Assembly (NCBI GenBank): GCA_946811185.2
Contig: OX328112.1
Coordinates: 33,987,323-34,051,322, forward strand
DNA: 64,000 nucleotides
Reading direction: 5' to 3'
Source of the DNA: Hippopus hippopus
Lineage: Eukaryota > Mollusca > Bivalvia > Cardiida > Cardiidae
Shown one piece after another: positions 1 to 11,085 of this stretch. The number at the start of each line of letters is the position of its first letter. The first letter of the stretch is position 1. A program made the translations under genes and the position numbers. The notes below the pieces were generated by a model. That model was given only the letters and a program-made list of their open reading frames with translations. It searched no databases and was not told where the DNA came from.

Positions 1-215
1 TTTAACATCAAGATTATGCGCCAAGCTGCACGTTTTAGCACGTATTACCAAGGTTTCAGTGACGTCAGTTCCCAGTGACGTCAGTTTTTATTGAATTGGG
101 GCACTCAGAAGGGAAATTCTACTTTGTCAGCGTACTCAATTTTTTAAACCAAAAAAACAGGTAAAATTCGCTTAACAAACGTTGGAATGGTAAAACTTTG
201 CAGTATAATAAAATC

Positions 216-358
216 GTTGTACGGTCAGGTGGCAGGGGACTTGGAAACTTGTTCACCGCTGTGGTGAATCATGTCGCCACCTCGCCTCGGCTCGGGGCGA
301 CATGATTCACCACAGCCGTGAACATGTTTCCAAGTCCCCTGCCACCTGACCGTACAAC
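216..358. repeat. Long inverted repeat (hairpin)
   Basis: Arms of more than 60 bases starting GTTGTACGGTCAGGTGGCAG and closing with its reverse complement at 339-358. A GC-rich loop lies around 275-290. Arms are almost perfect. Confidence 0.92.
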
Positions 359-1850
359 TAATAATGTATCTTCTTTAAGAATTTGTCCAGGCAAGTTGTC
401 ACAGAATAACTGATTCATAGAATCCAATTAGTCAAACAACCAACTGAAGCTTGAGGTATAATGATCCCTTCACATGCAGAAAATTTACCAACAGCAAAAG
501 TTTTGGCCCAGGTCAACCTGCATGGAATGCATAGGCTGACATGGATCAATATTTTTTGCAGTTGCATTAACCCCCCTTTTCACAGAGCATGGCTCACATA
601 TATGTACTAAACTCCACCACAAAACTAAATGTCGGGAAGTAACATATATTGTAAACGCAAAATAAAGTTGGGAAATAGTACATATTGTAATCCTAGAAAT
701 AATCATGACAAGAATGATTCATATTTTCTTTTCATGCAAGATTTTGACAAAGACTAATATTTGTCACCGTGAGGTTGTAACAATTTTCCAATCACACTGA
801 AATATTCTCAAGAATACCCCTTATTTCAATTTTTAGACCAACTCTTGGGACCATAACTAAACAAAAGTCATTGGCATCATATACAAACTACAATCAAACC
901 ATCTGTACTAAAAGAGACACATTTCATTGTGATACAGTGTCTAATATGTTTATCAAGGCTTTCATTTCTCATTGTCATGTCCAGTTATAGCTTAATTAAC
1001 AATTTGGCTATGTTACAGGCACTCTGCAGGTTCAGAAAATGTTATGCTATCTCACCAGATTATTTTCCTACCATATATGGGCACAAGAGTGCTAAAAGAG
1101 AGATAACTCTATTGACCAGGCAACAAAAAGTGTATGTAACACATGCAAAACTCTTTTATCTATTAGTATTTGGCTGCAGCTTTCAAAATTGAAAAAAAAA
1201 AAAGAAATGATACCTAGATTTAAACCTTTTGTTTAGAAATACAATTAGTGTGTTTTAGAGTGTATATTACATTTGACTTTGTTCAGTTTTAAAAGGCTGG
1301 TTGTTGTTTGATGTTTAACATGATTCATAACATAAATCCAGTTCAAAGCTACTTTCTGCTTTCCTACATCTTCAAAACAATGTTCAGCGGTGAGAGTAGA
1401 ATGCTTTCTGTCACAACGACTACCATAATTCCTGGGAGATAATTTGTCCAACCTGGTGAACTGAACCCACTACTCTGATTTCAAGTCCTGTATAACAGAG
1501 TTACTGGGAGTAGACGGTCTCAAAAAGAATGAAACCTACAATAGCCCAGGGATTCTATATGATCCACGAGAAGCTTAAATCCCCTTACCAAATGATCCTG
1601 AAATACAACTTCGAAAACATTATTGGAAAAGGAGAAAATGATGCTAACCAGCATTTTCTCCTGTGATATATTCTACCTAATCAAGGATAAATATACCATT
1701 TGAAAAATATTTGAATTGTAGTCTGTATAGTTTTTCAATGTGGACGGCTTGATTTTTCTGTAGTAGAATGAGTTTAAGAAGCCACTATATTCTTATCCCT
1801 GTCAAATTATTGTTAGCCTTCCAAACCTTTTTTGTACATTTTTTGGCATC

Positions 1851-2492
1851 AAGAAAAACTCCCATTCCCTTCTGGACATTTTAGCAAAGATTCAAATCTT
1901 AAAGTCTATGGAAGTCATGAAGCTTGCTGATCCAAATGAAACATTAACTCTAGGTTCACAGTTCTACTACAAAACAAAATTATTTGATTGTTCTCTTTCC
2001 AAAAGGCTTTTTGGTAAATTATTTATCACAAAAAAAAAATCCCCATTCCCTTCTTGACATTTTAGCACAGGTTCAAATCTGAAAGTCTATGGAAGTCATA
2101 AAGCTTGCTGATCTAAAAGAAACATTTACAGTTCTATAACAAAACACAATGAATTGGTTATTCCCTAAAAATCCCAATTCCCTTCTGGACATTTCAGCAG
2201 AAATTCAAATCTGAAAGTCTAAGGAAGTCATGAAGTTTGCTGATCCTAATGAAGCATTAACTCTAGGTTCACAGTTCTACTACAAAACAAAATTATTTGC
2301 TTGTTCTCTTATCAAAATCTTTTTTCATAAATTATTGATCATAAAAAAAAAAAATCCCCATTCCCTTCTTGACATTTTATCATATTAGCATAGATTTAAA
2401 TCTGAAAGTCTATTGAAGTCATGATGCTTGCTGATCTAAATGAAACATTAACTCTAGGTTCAGAGTTCTATAAGAAAACAGAACTATTTGGT
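1851..2492 (+). repeat. Four-unit tandem repeat, 130-190 bp units
   Basis: Units start near 1853, 2035, 2165 and 2350. Each holds CCCATTCCCTTCTGGACATT or a close variant, TCTGAAAGTCTATGGAAGTC and CATTAACTCTAGGTTCACAG. Unit lengths differ through internal deletions. Confidence 0.88.
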
Positions 2493-2668
2493 AGTAACCT
2501 ATACCAAATTAACATGAACACAGTTAATTATTATATTTCAGGTTGATATACAAGTTGGGGCAGATAGTTTATAAACCCATAGAGTGAGAAGACAAAGGAA
2601 ACTGACATTATTTTCTGTAGAAAACTCTAGTTGTTGCAATACAGAAGTCTTTTTTTGAAGGAAATGGT

Positions 2669-2898
2669 TTACCTCTTTACCAAACAATTTTCAGTTTTAA
2701 CGACCGAAAGAATAAGGGCTATTGAAAACATTATGGGAAAAGAAGAAAATGCTGGTAACCACCATTTTCTCCTTTTCCCATAATGTTTGCTGGCCTTTCT
2801 TTGACAACTTACAACAATTGGGCAAAACTTGATTTTTCTTCTGCAAATGCTTTCAATTTGGACAAGGCTAAATATTTTTTGTTCAGTAAAGAGTTAAA
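2669..2898 (-). mobile_element. TTAA-ended MITE copy
   Basis: Full-length copy of the local family, degenerate left TIR (TTACCTCTTTACCAAAC) and right end GTAAAGAGTTAAA. The central palindrome reads GAAAATGCTGGTAACCACC, so the second arm carries mutations. Confidence 0.85.
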
Positions 2899-3315
2899 TC
2901 AAGCATATCAAGACAGCAAAGATCCAATATCATACTGCATGCACTGAGCAGCCTGATCGTGATCTACACATATGTGTGCAAGTGCAACTTGAGATATCAT
3001 TCCCATTCTATGGTTTATATGATAACCAGAACAAAGGTGATACACCAAAATGACCATTAGATAGTGCTGTCCCATTTTCCCATGTACAAAGGTTGGACAA
3101 ATCTATTGCAAAGGCTCTTTGAGAAAGTAAGATCACAAATCAGAATTTTATATTCTGAACTTTAGCCACAATGTTTGCTCTTTGCCACACAATTCCAAGT
3201 TTTAATGACCCCAAGCAAGGAGTCTTTTGAGAATATAGTGGAAAAGGAGGAAATGCTGGTAACCACCATTTTTTCCTTTTCCAGTTTTTTACCCTGTCAA
3301 AGAAAAATTTTATCA

Positions 3316-3431
3316 TTTGAGTCCAATTTAAATTGTCCTACGCAAATGCTTTCAACATAGACAGGCATAAACTTTGAGTCCAATTTAAATTGTCCTACGC
3401 AAATGCTTTCAACATAGAGAGGCATAAACTT
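3316..3431 (+). repeat. Direct duplication of about 58 bp
   Basis: TTTGAGTCCAATTTAAATTG ... TCAACATAGACAGGCATAAA occurs twice back to back with one mismatch, inside the right half of a MITE copy. Confidence 0.88.
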
Positions 3432-3989
3432 TTCCCCTGTAATAAAGTATGGTGGCATATTTCTGCCACAAGATACAAGATAACTTTTGGGATAGTTTAA
3501 GAGAACTACAGCGATAAAACAAACTTTCCCAGAAATAATATCTAAATAATAAAAAGTTTCATGATAAAAATATAGCGATACTTCTCATTGTTATCACGAT
3601 TTTTTACGCTCATGCCCACAACTGACATTCACGGTATCTATAATTGGATACAGTCTAGGAACATCTCTGTCTCCAACCTAATGAATTCTCCTTTTCCCTG
3701 AATGATTTTAAAGTTGTGCGTAAGGGGGATTTCGAGTCGTCTTTGTGTTTAACAGAATTTAGTTCATTTCATTTGTAGCTAGTTGTAAATAATTTGAACT
3801 TTAACTTACTGCCATCTTGTAAAGTAAAAAAATACCGAGTTCATCCAAATGGTGAATTTTCTGTTTATAGATATCGAGAATTATGTAGAACTATCACAAT
3901 AATTTGATCTCAAATGTCGGCTTTGTGCACAAATGAGAAGTTTTGCGTTAAAATATTTACTTATCAATGTAAAACTAGAACTACAAAGA

Positions 3990-4535
3990 AACAGATGTCT
4001 CCCCCCCCCCCCTTTTTGGTGTCAGAAGGATTGATATGTCACCAAGGCAATTTCTAACTCAAATACTGGTCATTTTTCTCTAACGGTTTTCGAGTTATAC
4101 AGCGGACACGAAATTGTACGTAAAATGAGTAAGGAAAATAATCAAAGGGAAGTAACTCGAAAAATATACAAGCCAGAGTTACGGTTCTTGTGCATGACAC
4201 TTCATCTCATGATGCTTTACAAATGTGTGAAGTTTTATCAAAATATCTTGAAAGGTTTTCAGTTATAGAGCAGACACGAAATTGTACATAAAGTCAGTAA
4301 GGAAAATAATCAAAGGGAAATAACTCGAAAAATATACAAGCCAGAGTTCCGATTCTTGTGCATGACACTTCGTCTCATGGTGCTTTACAAATGTGTGAAG
4401 TTTTATCAAATACCTTAAAAGGTTTTCGAGCTATAGAGCGGACACAATTTGTGACGGACAGACAGACAGACAGACAGACGGACGCACTGGGAAAAACAAT
4501 GTCTCCCGACCCTGACGGGGGGGAGAGACATAATT
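3990..4535 (+). repeat. Dispersed repeat ending in a (GACA)n tract
   Basis: Starts ACAGATGTCTCCCCCCCCCC and holds two tandem units with AAGGAAAATAATCAAAGGGA and ATACAAGCCAGAGTT. It ends with a GACAGACAGACAGACAGACG tract (4456-4480) and an inverted pair TGTCTCCC / GGGGGAGAGACA. A related copy lies at 34010-34480. Confidence 0.75.
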
Positions 4536-5426
4536 TTCAAGAAAACAAAGTTTATTGTGATATTTTTTCAGAAAACTTTTCACTATCTAGATAAAATTTC
4601 CAGGAAACCTTGATTGATCGCGATAGTCTTCTAAAATAATCATGATAGTTATCTTGTATCTCGCTTGTGGTAGAAGTATGCCACCATAGTAAAGAGTTAA
4701 AATAAGGTGTCAAATAAAAACTGTACATGGGAATGGGCTGAAAGAACTCAGTGATAAATTAATATGAAACAAAATGAACAAAAACTTGTAACAGGCTGTA
4801 TATAGTGGAGTGATCATTAGACAATAGTTAAAACTTGGTTGTTTTTTTTTCGCTAATTTGCCTATGCTACAACCTGTCGTCCATGCCCAAGAGATTCATC
4901 GAGGACTTTGTACGTGTCAAAAAGGCTCTCACTGTAATCTCGTTCTCGACGAATCTGAAATCATGTTTTTAAAGAAGACAAGAATGTTTAAAATAAAGTA
5001 TAAAAGGGGTGAAAATAGAAAAAAAAGCAACATTGCTGTGTTCGTGTCATGTGATATACTATTATGCTGAGTACAGTGTAATGTTTACTAACTAGCTTTA
5101 CTGTATGCTCTACCCTTTTTGGCCTACACTATAAGTTTTAACATTTCTTAACTCTTTTCCACACAAAAAAACTTTGGATTGGACCAAAATATGTGCAAGC
5201 CACAAAATAAATATATCTCAAATGATGATTTCTGTTTTTGATATGGTAGAAAATATTGTGGGAAAAAGGAGAAAATGCTGGTTACCAGCATTTTCTCCTT
5301 TTCCAACAATGTTTTCAATAGCCTTCTTTCTTCATCATTAAAAATTATGAATGTGTGGTATAGAGTTAAGAAGATGGGTTTTGGAAATACAATGGGTGAA
5401 GAGGCAGTGGCTTGTTGTATACATAC

Positions 5427-5590
5427 GGAATATTATGTTGTAGTAACTTTCCTGGTGCTTGTATTTACTTCGAGCAGCGTGAGAAAATTTGATATTGCAA
5501 GAGACCGAAGGTCGAGCGCAATGTCAAAATTTTCTTACGCAGCAAGAAGTAAATACAAGCACCAGGAAAGTTACTACAACATAATATTCC
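5427..5590. repeat. Long inverted repeat (hairpin)
   Basis: Arms begin GGAATATTATGTTGTAGTAA and end with its reverse complement. They are nearly perfect for about 45 bases, then less so toward the centre (GAGACCGAAGGTCGAG). Confidence 0.9.
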
Positions 5591-6471
5591 TTTTATTATA
5601 TACCTACAACTTTCAACGACAACATTTTGCAATTATTGATTTTATTTTTTAATACGGCAAACAAAAAGAGACATTAATAGTGTGGATCGTAGTAACTCTG
5701 TTTTCATGAATGGCGGATTAATATTACAGCGTAACATTTTGACCAATCCAATTGCAAATCAATGCATGCTTAGTCCGTGCGCGAGACACGTCAGCCTACC
5801 ATATTTGGGACTGTATTTTACTGAGTGTAGATACGGGGTTTTTTTTCTGTTGTGTGTGTTATTTCATCCGATTCAACGCATGTATTTGATCGGGAAAATT
5901 TATTGGTATATGATAAAAATGTTTCTTTCTATCCCTCTACAATTGTTGTATACAATTATTGTTTCTTCCCCCACCCTCGCCCATCCCTAAAATATTTTCT
6001 ACATCATTCACAAGAGGACAAGTTCTTTTCCTATCTATGATTCCACTTCATTTAACTTTACTTGACTGAGTCTGTAGAATGTTCAATAATGGCCTATAAA
6101 ACATTAAATACATAATCAAAATAATGTAACATTTTAACGATAAACTCATACCTAATGACAGTTGCATCACAGAAAAAATTATAAAACGACAAAGTACCAA
6201 AAACTTGTGTATCAGATGAAAAGCAAAACTAAGATAAAAATGTACCTTATACCCAGTGTAACCCATTTTGGTTTTGTAATGAAACAACATTACATAGCCT
6301 TCCCAAACCTCACAACAATAATAAAGCAAGCACAAACTTGGAATGATGTGTTGGAGAATACAAATTTAAGTTTTCAAAAAAAATATATATAATTTGGATA
6401 TTTGTCCATGATATCCCAATAAAATCCAAAGGTTCACAAATAAGGAAAAAACTCATAGCATTTTCAAAGGA

Positions 6472-7226
6472 AACAAGAGGGCCATTGGCCCTAACTCTCT
6501 CACCTGAAAGAAAAGTGACCTTGGATTCAGTAGATTGTGAAAAGAAAAATGGCCACTTGGGTGCACAGAAGGTTTTATTATGATTTCCCAGTGACCCACT
6601 TTTTGACCCACTCTTAGCCAGTTTCATACTTGTCCCAGATATCATCAAGACAAACATTCTGACTAGTTTTCATGAGTATTGGACTAAAAAATGTGGCCTC
6701 TAGATATGCACAGAAGGATTTTCCATGACATGTCTCAGTGACTCAGTTTTTGATGTGATGAAACCCATTTTCAAAATCATTCCAGACCGTGAGACAAACA
6801 TTCTATTGAGACCAACATTCTGACCAATTTTCATGAATATTGGCCACAAGAGTTCACAAAGGTTTTTATGAATTTTGTACCAGTGACCTAGATATTTACT
6901 CCACTTGACCAATTTTCAAATTTTTCCAAGATGTAATCAAGACACGCACTTGACTAATTCTCACGAGAATTAGACTGAAAATGTGGCTTTTAGAGTGCAT
7001 ACAAAGCTTTCCTTACACCTATCAAACTGACCCACTTTTTGACTTGACATGACCTACTTCAAACTTGTCAGATATATTATCAACATAAATAATCATGAGT
7101 ATCAGACTGAAAATGTGGCCTCTAGAGTGCACACAAAGTAATTGTTGATGCCTGGAAGATGCAGCCCAGACACAACACAATCACAGAAACTCACCTAGAG
7201 CACTTTGTGCTCAGGCAAGCTAAAAA
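6472..7226 (+). mobile_element. Tandem-core element, GACCTAGTTTTTGACC type
   Basis: Starts AACAAGAGGGCCATTGGCCC and ends with a GAGCACTTTGTGCTC hairpin followed by AGGCAAGCTAAAAA. In between are diverged units of about 140 bp with GTGACCCACTTTTTGACC and ATGTGGCCTCTAGA. It has no coding capacity. The end structure resembles non-autonomous Helitron/Helentron elements (inference). Confidence 0.75.
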
Positions 7227-7998
7227 TTAGGAAAAACCATTTCACAATACTGAGAGAATATGAAATTTGGTTTAACTTTAAACATTGAGAGCAAATATTG
7301 ATAAAGTTCAAACATGATCTGGGGCACATGAGGTGCTTGAAGGTGGCATAAATCAAGACCCACTGCATTAAACCTGGAGTCTAAAATTGGCCTAATGGTC
7401 AATTATTCAGATGAAATCTGACGTTTTGTTTGATCTACAAACCTGTAAAAATTTTACTGTAAAAAAAAAATGTGCTCAACATCTTAAATTGACATCTGAC
7501 CTTGTCTACAACCTTTAAGTGGGAAGGCATTAAAAACCGCTGATAGATACAAACAAATACAAAAACACTCTTTAGCAGTCTTACTTATTGGCTTATCATA
7601 ATGTCATGAAGCATGGGCAGTGAGAGCTTGTATTGCGACATGATGTAACTCCATTACATTAGAAAAACAATAAATAAAGAGAAACCACAAAAAACAACAA
7701 CCAGGTCAAACACTGTCAATTCTGCAGACTCATTTTGAGTGTGAAATCATAATTTGTTGGCATCACACCATTTTCTAAAGAGGGTCTTATTCAGGATGTG
7801 ATGTTTTTGTAAATGGAAAGTATCCATACAATTTTGATACAAGTAAAGAAAATAAAGCTTGAATAAATAGCTATTCACTAATTACCATCATTTTTCTTCC
7901 GTTTCCACAACCTTTTCAAAAGCTTTTCTTTCTCGAGTCATTAACAGTCTGGATTGTGTAGTATGAAGGTTTACCACTGAAACTACTGATCTATCAAA

Positions 7999-8199
7999 AT
8001 GCCAGTTTCAACTCAAACGAAGAGCAGCATGGAACTGAACAACTTTGGCGATGAACAAACAAGCATCCCAATCACTAGAGAAGCAGACATAGATATTGCG
8101 GACACCTTATCTTTCAAGACAGTTTGCTCCTGTTTTTGCTTGAAGCTTACTAGTAGCATATTCATGCACAGCCTGACCAATGAACATCTGACAAAATAG
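7999..8199 (+). other. Unassigned 66-codon open frame
   Basis: Starts ATG, ends TAG. The peptide has no long low-complexity run and includes READIDIADTLSFKTVCSCF. Codon choice is not obviously random, but I recognise no family, and there is no promoter, splice partner or poly-A signal that I can point to. It sits in repeat-rich DNA on the strand opposite the AE gene. It is most likely a chance frame. Confidence 0.15.
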
Positions 8200-8620
8200 C
8201 GCCGTGTCTTTGGCTTTACATCTTAATCCATTATTGCATTAAACGGCTTTTCACTACCCAAGAATGATGCTTCACTAAACATTGAGGGAAAAGGAGTAAC
8301 TGCTAAAACCAAGCACTTTCTGCTTCTTCTGCAATTTCAAGCATCCAATTCAACTAATTTGTCGTCTGAGAGTGCTTTTAACATGGACCAATCAAACTTT
8401 TTTTGTTTGGTAATGAGTTCCTAGGTAGGAAACTAGCAGATGCTATAATGGATTAATGAAGCATAAGAATAATTTAAATACACTGTACATTCCAATCAAA
8501 ATGTGCTTTTCTACATGGTTTTTGGATTTATCAAATGTATTGGGCCATGGACTGAAATGAAACCAATTTGCATAAATAGTTAGTTATCTCCAATTAACTT
8601 TTTTTTTATCAAAGAAGAAA

Positions 8621-9954
8621 AACAAGAGCACCACATGCGGGAGCCGACGCTCGGCTACATTTGCTTTTAGAAACAGATTGATTTTTCAGTGAAATATTGG
8701 AAAAATGGGCATAAATGTGTCAAAATATTTTGATGGTTACATGCTCCTGTTGTATGGGATCCTCTTTTGATAGTTACCAGCTTGTCCAGGTTTCAAGTAA
8801 ATATATAGAGGTTATTACACGGCTGATGAGGGCCGGAGAGTGATATCGGCCCACCACCTTGATATCTGCCCTGAGGGCTTTAGCCCGAGGGCAGATTTCG
8901 AGGTGGTGGGCCGATATCACTCTCCGGCCCACATCAGCCATGTAATAACTTGTTTATTACATTCATCATCATATGCTCGATTACTTCGTTTTCTTACATG
9001 TTTAATCACTTAAAACAGAGAAATTCTTGTCTTTATTCGACACAACATTTTTTCCGCGAGTGAACGTCACGTTCATGACGTAATAATGCATCATTCATCA
9101 TCACTATCGAAGCTGCATGTACAGTATAACGATGTTTTGAATAAACAGTTTTTCATCTTTATTAATAGTTAAAAAGATGCAGGTATGTGTGTTTTATCAA
9201 GCCAAATATTCAATTATGTATGTAACGTGTTATAAATGAGAAACAGGATAAATAGAATAGATGGTTGGTGCTTTGGATTGTGAAACTTAATCAGGCTCGG
9301 TTCCCCCGGCTCAACGGATAACATTCGTAGAAGTTCTAGCCTATAGACACCACGCCTTGCCCGATAGACTTTCCCAATCCAAGACAACAACAATCTATTC
9401 TCTATTTATCGTGTCTTTGCTGGTTTTGTGATTCAATCATTGTCTGTAGTTCTGAAGAATTGTCCGCTAGCGAATGACAGACTGATTCAGCCATTTTTCT
9501 TTTCAAAATGGATGTTTTAAAAACGTTAGTTTACGAGCGAGTGTTCTGTTGCTATGGATTTAGAACAAATATCTTGTCAACGGGAAGGATATCAGATATC
9601 AGCCCATTGCCCCGCCATATCTGCCCTCGCGTGACACTGATATTACACCATTTTCAGTAGAAAATGTTACTATTATTAGTAACAGAATGTAATAACTTCA
9701 ATAATGACATAGACATAACAAGTTATTTTATTGAAATGATATCCCCGCCAAAAAATCCCCCTTTTCCATTATGGTGCATTAAATCAAAAGAGCAAAAAAA
9801 GGTCTATTGGTGGACTATCCTAAGTAACACATGTATCACTTTTCATCACTTTTCGTCAAGGACTTTAGGGGGTATCTATCCAGACAGATAGACAAACAAA
9901 CAGACAGACAACACAAAAACTATATCCCTCCGCCTTTGGCGGTGGATAATAAAA
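8621..9954 (+). mobile_element. Repeat element with AACAAGAGCACCACATGCGG head, interrupted
   Basis: The head AACAAGAGCACCACATGCGG and GCTCGGCTACATTTGCTTTT recurs at about 35404-35520. The tail has GACAGATAGACAAACAAACA, then hairpin CCGCCTTTGGCGG (9930-9942) and TGGATAATAAAATG. Its middle is filled by a long inverted repeat (8812-8948) and other AT-rich DNA up to about 9660. The true borders of the inserted part are unclear. Confidence 0.6.
8812..8948. repeat. Long inverted repeat (hairpin)
   Basis: Arms TTATTACACGGCTGATGAGG and its reverse complement (CATCAGCCATGTAATAA), continuing through GATATCGGCCCACCACCT. The centre is CCTGAGGGCTTTAGCCCGAGG. A relic of similar text lies at 9596-9650. Confidence 0.9.
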
Positions 9955-10390
9955 TGTCAAATTTTTTGCAAGACAATGACGCAGACAATGACAGGGCTAT
10001 GACAGTAACTCAATGTTTTCTTTGAAAACAACCAAGCTGAAAATGACAAACAAAGGTAAAGGATGAATTTGTTGACATCGTGCCACAGTAAAACCTAAAT
10101 TTTTCAAGTACAGGAATTCCTTCATCGATTATGTGGTGTTTTATGCTGCTTTCAACATTATATTTGTCATTCCAGGTTACAGCTCACCTATTCATGGGTT
10201 TCTGGGTTTCATCAGGGCTAGGCTGAAGTTCGAAAGTACTTTGTCCAAGGACACTCAAGCAAACAATGGAGTGCTAATGGTAAGGAACAAACCCATGACC
10301 TCCAGATTGGTTATTCAACATCTTACCACTTTAACACACATCAAAATTTGAGATTTGCTGATAACAAACCACATGTGACTCAAATGAGTA

Positions 10391-10509
10391 AACATTGTGA
10401 GAAAGAGAGAAACTGCTGGTTATCTGCATTTTCTCCTTTTCCCACAATATTTTAAAAAGGAGTCTTGGCCAGAGTCGTTAGAACCTAGGACTGTTTGGTG
10501 AAGAGTTAA
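10391..10509 (+). mobile_element. TTAA-ended MITE, left-truncated
   Basis: Starts in the central palindrome and runs to the right TIR (TTTGGTGAAGAGTTAA). Its terminal TTAA is also the first TTAA of the next copy (10506-10734). Confidence 0.75.
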
Positions 10510-10734
10510 CCCTTTACTAAACAACAAAATTTTAGGCATGTCTAAATTCAAAGCAGTAGCAGACGACATATTAAATGTGACTCAAAAATTGAAATTTGTC
10601 TTGAGATGGGTAGAAAACATTGTGGAAAAGGAGAAAATGTTGGTTACCAAAATTTTCTCCTTTTCTCACAATGTTTTCAAAAGGCCTACTCCTCAGGGTT
10701 GTTAAAACTCGGGATTGTGTGGTAAAGGGTAAAA
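10506..10734 (+). mobile_element. TTAA-ended MITE copy
   Basis: Full length, left TIR TTAACCCTTTACTAAAC and right TIR TGGTAAAGGGTAAA. Palindromic core with GTTACCAAAATTTTC in place of the usual perfect arm. Confidence 0.85.
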
Positions 10735-10949
10735 CCATTATTCATGCCATCATAACCACGTTTGAAAAATTAAGATTTTACTGTGCTATGAAACAGGGCT
10801 ACTGGCAGGGTGTGGGAAAGAGCGTGATAATTATTATAACATGCCTATCATGAGGGTAATTTGTAAAAATACTACAAAAAGCAGATGAAAAATTACAAGA
10901 AAGCCATTACAGAGTGCACACTTCCACGGCAAGACTGTCAACCACTTAC

Positions 10950-11085
10950 TTATGTTTCATGAGCAACGTTCTCATCACCTGACCTTTGACCTCAGACGGA
11001 ATCTGGTCGTGTATGATCATGCTTTCGACAGTTCTGTGTACAATCGTAACAAGGTCTGTGGCCTCCAGATCTAACATCAGTGATC
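10950..11085 (-). CDS. SLC4A2-like: AE exchanger exon J, last exon in the window
   Basis: 136 bp, residues 567-611. The acceptor is TTTTTTGCAACAG|GATC and the donor is CATAA|GTAAGT. It enters in phase 1 and leaves in phase 2. It encodes SLMLDLEATDLVTIVHRTVE and continues to HDQIPSEVKGQVMRTLLMKHK, matching the AE domain pattern LDL--TL--I---V---I-SDQI and LLLKHSH. The split Lys codon requires a next exon beginning with one base plus codons. None was recognised in 1-10949, so the following intron is longer than 10.9 kb. Confidence 0.94.

Larger units (their letters stand above)
1..10949. other. Intron (or flank) downstream of exon J, no exon found
   Basis: Nearly 11 kb of non-coding, repeat-rich DNA. 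It holds hairpins (216-358, 5427-5590, 8812-8948), a four-unit tandem repeat (1851-2492), MITE copies (2669-2898, about 3175-3440, about 5147-5330, 10391-10734) and a repeat with microsatellite end (3990-4535). It also has a tandem-core element (6472-7226) and an element interrupted by other repeats (8621-9954). The stretches 620-1500, 3440-3980, 4560-5140, 5600-6460 and 7230-7990 show nothing I can name. The next SLC4 exon was not recognised here. Confidence 0.55.

Noticed and set aside
3999..4015. Long C-run and other homopolymers (also 33601-33611 and 47574-47588)
   Set aside because: Simple low-complexity tracts inside repeats. There is no pattern of G-quadruplex spacing worth claiming.
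7890..7990. Possible missing SLC4 exon on the minus strand (RERKAFEKVVETEEK)
   Set aside because: The text matches the AAGCTTTTGAAAAC... part of the MITE family and has no SLC4 motif.
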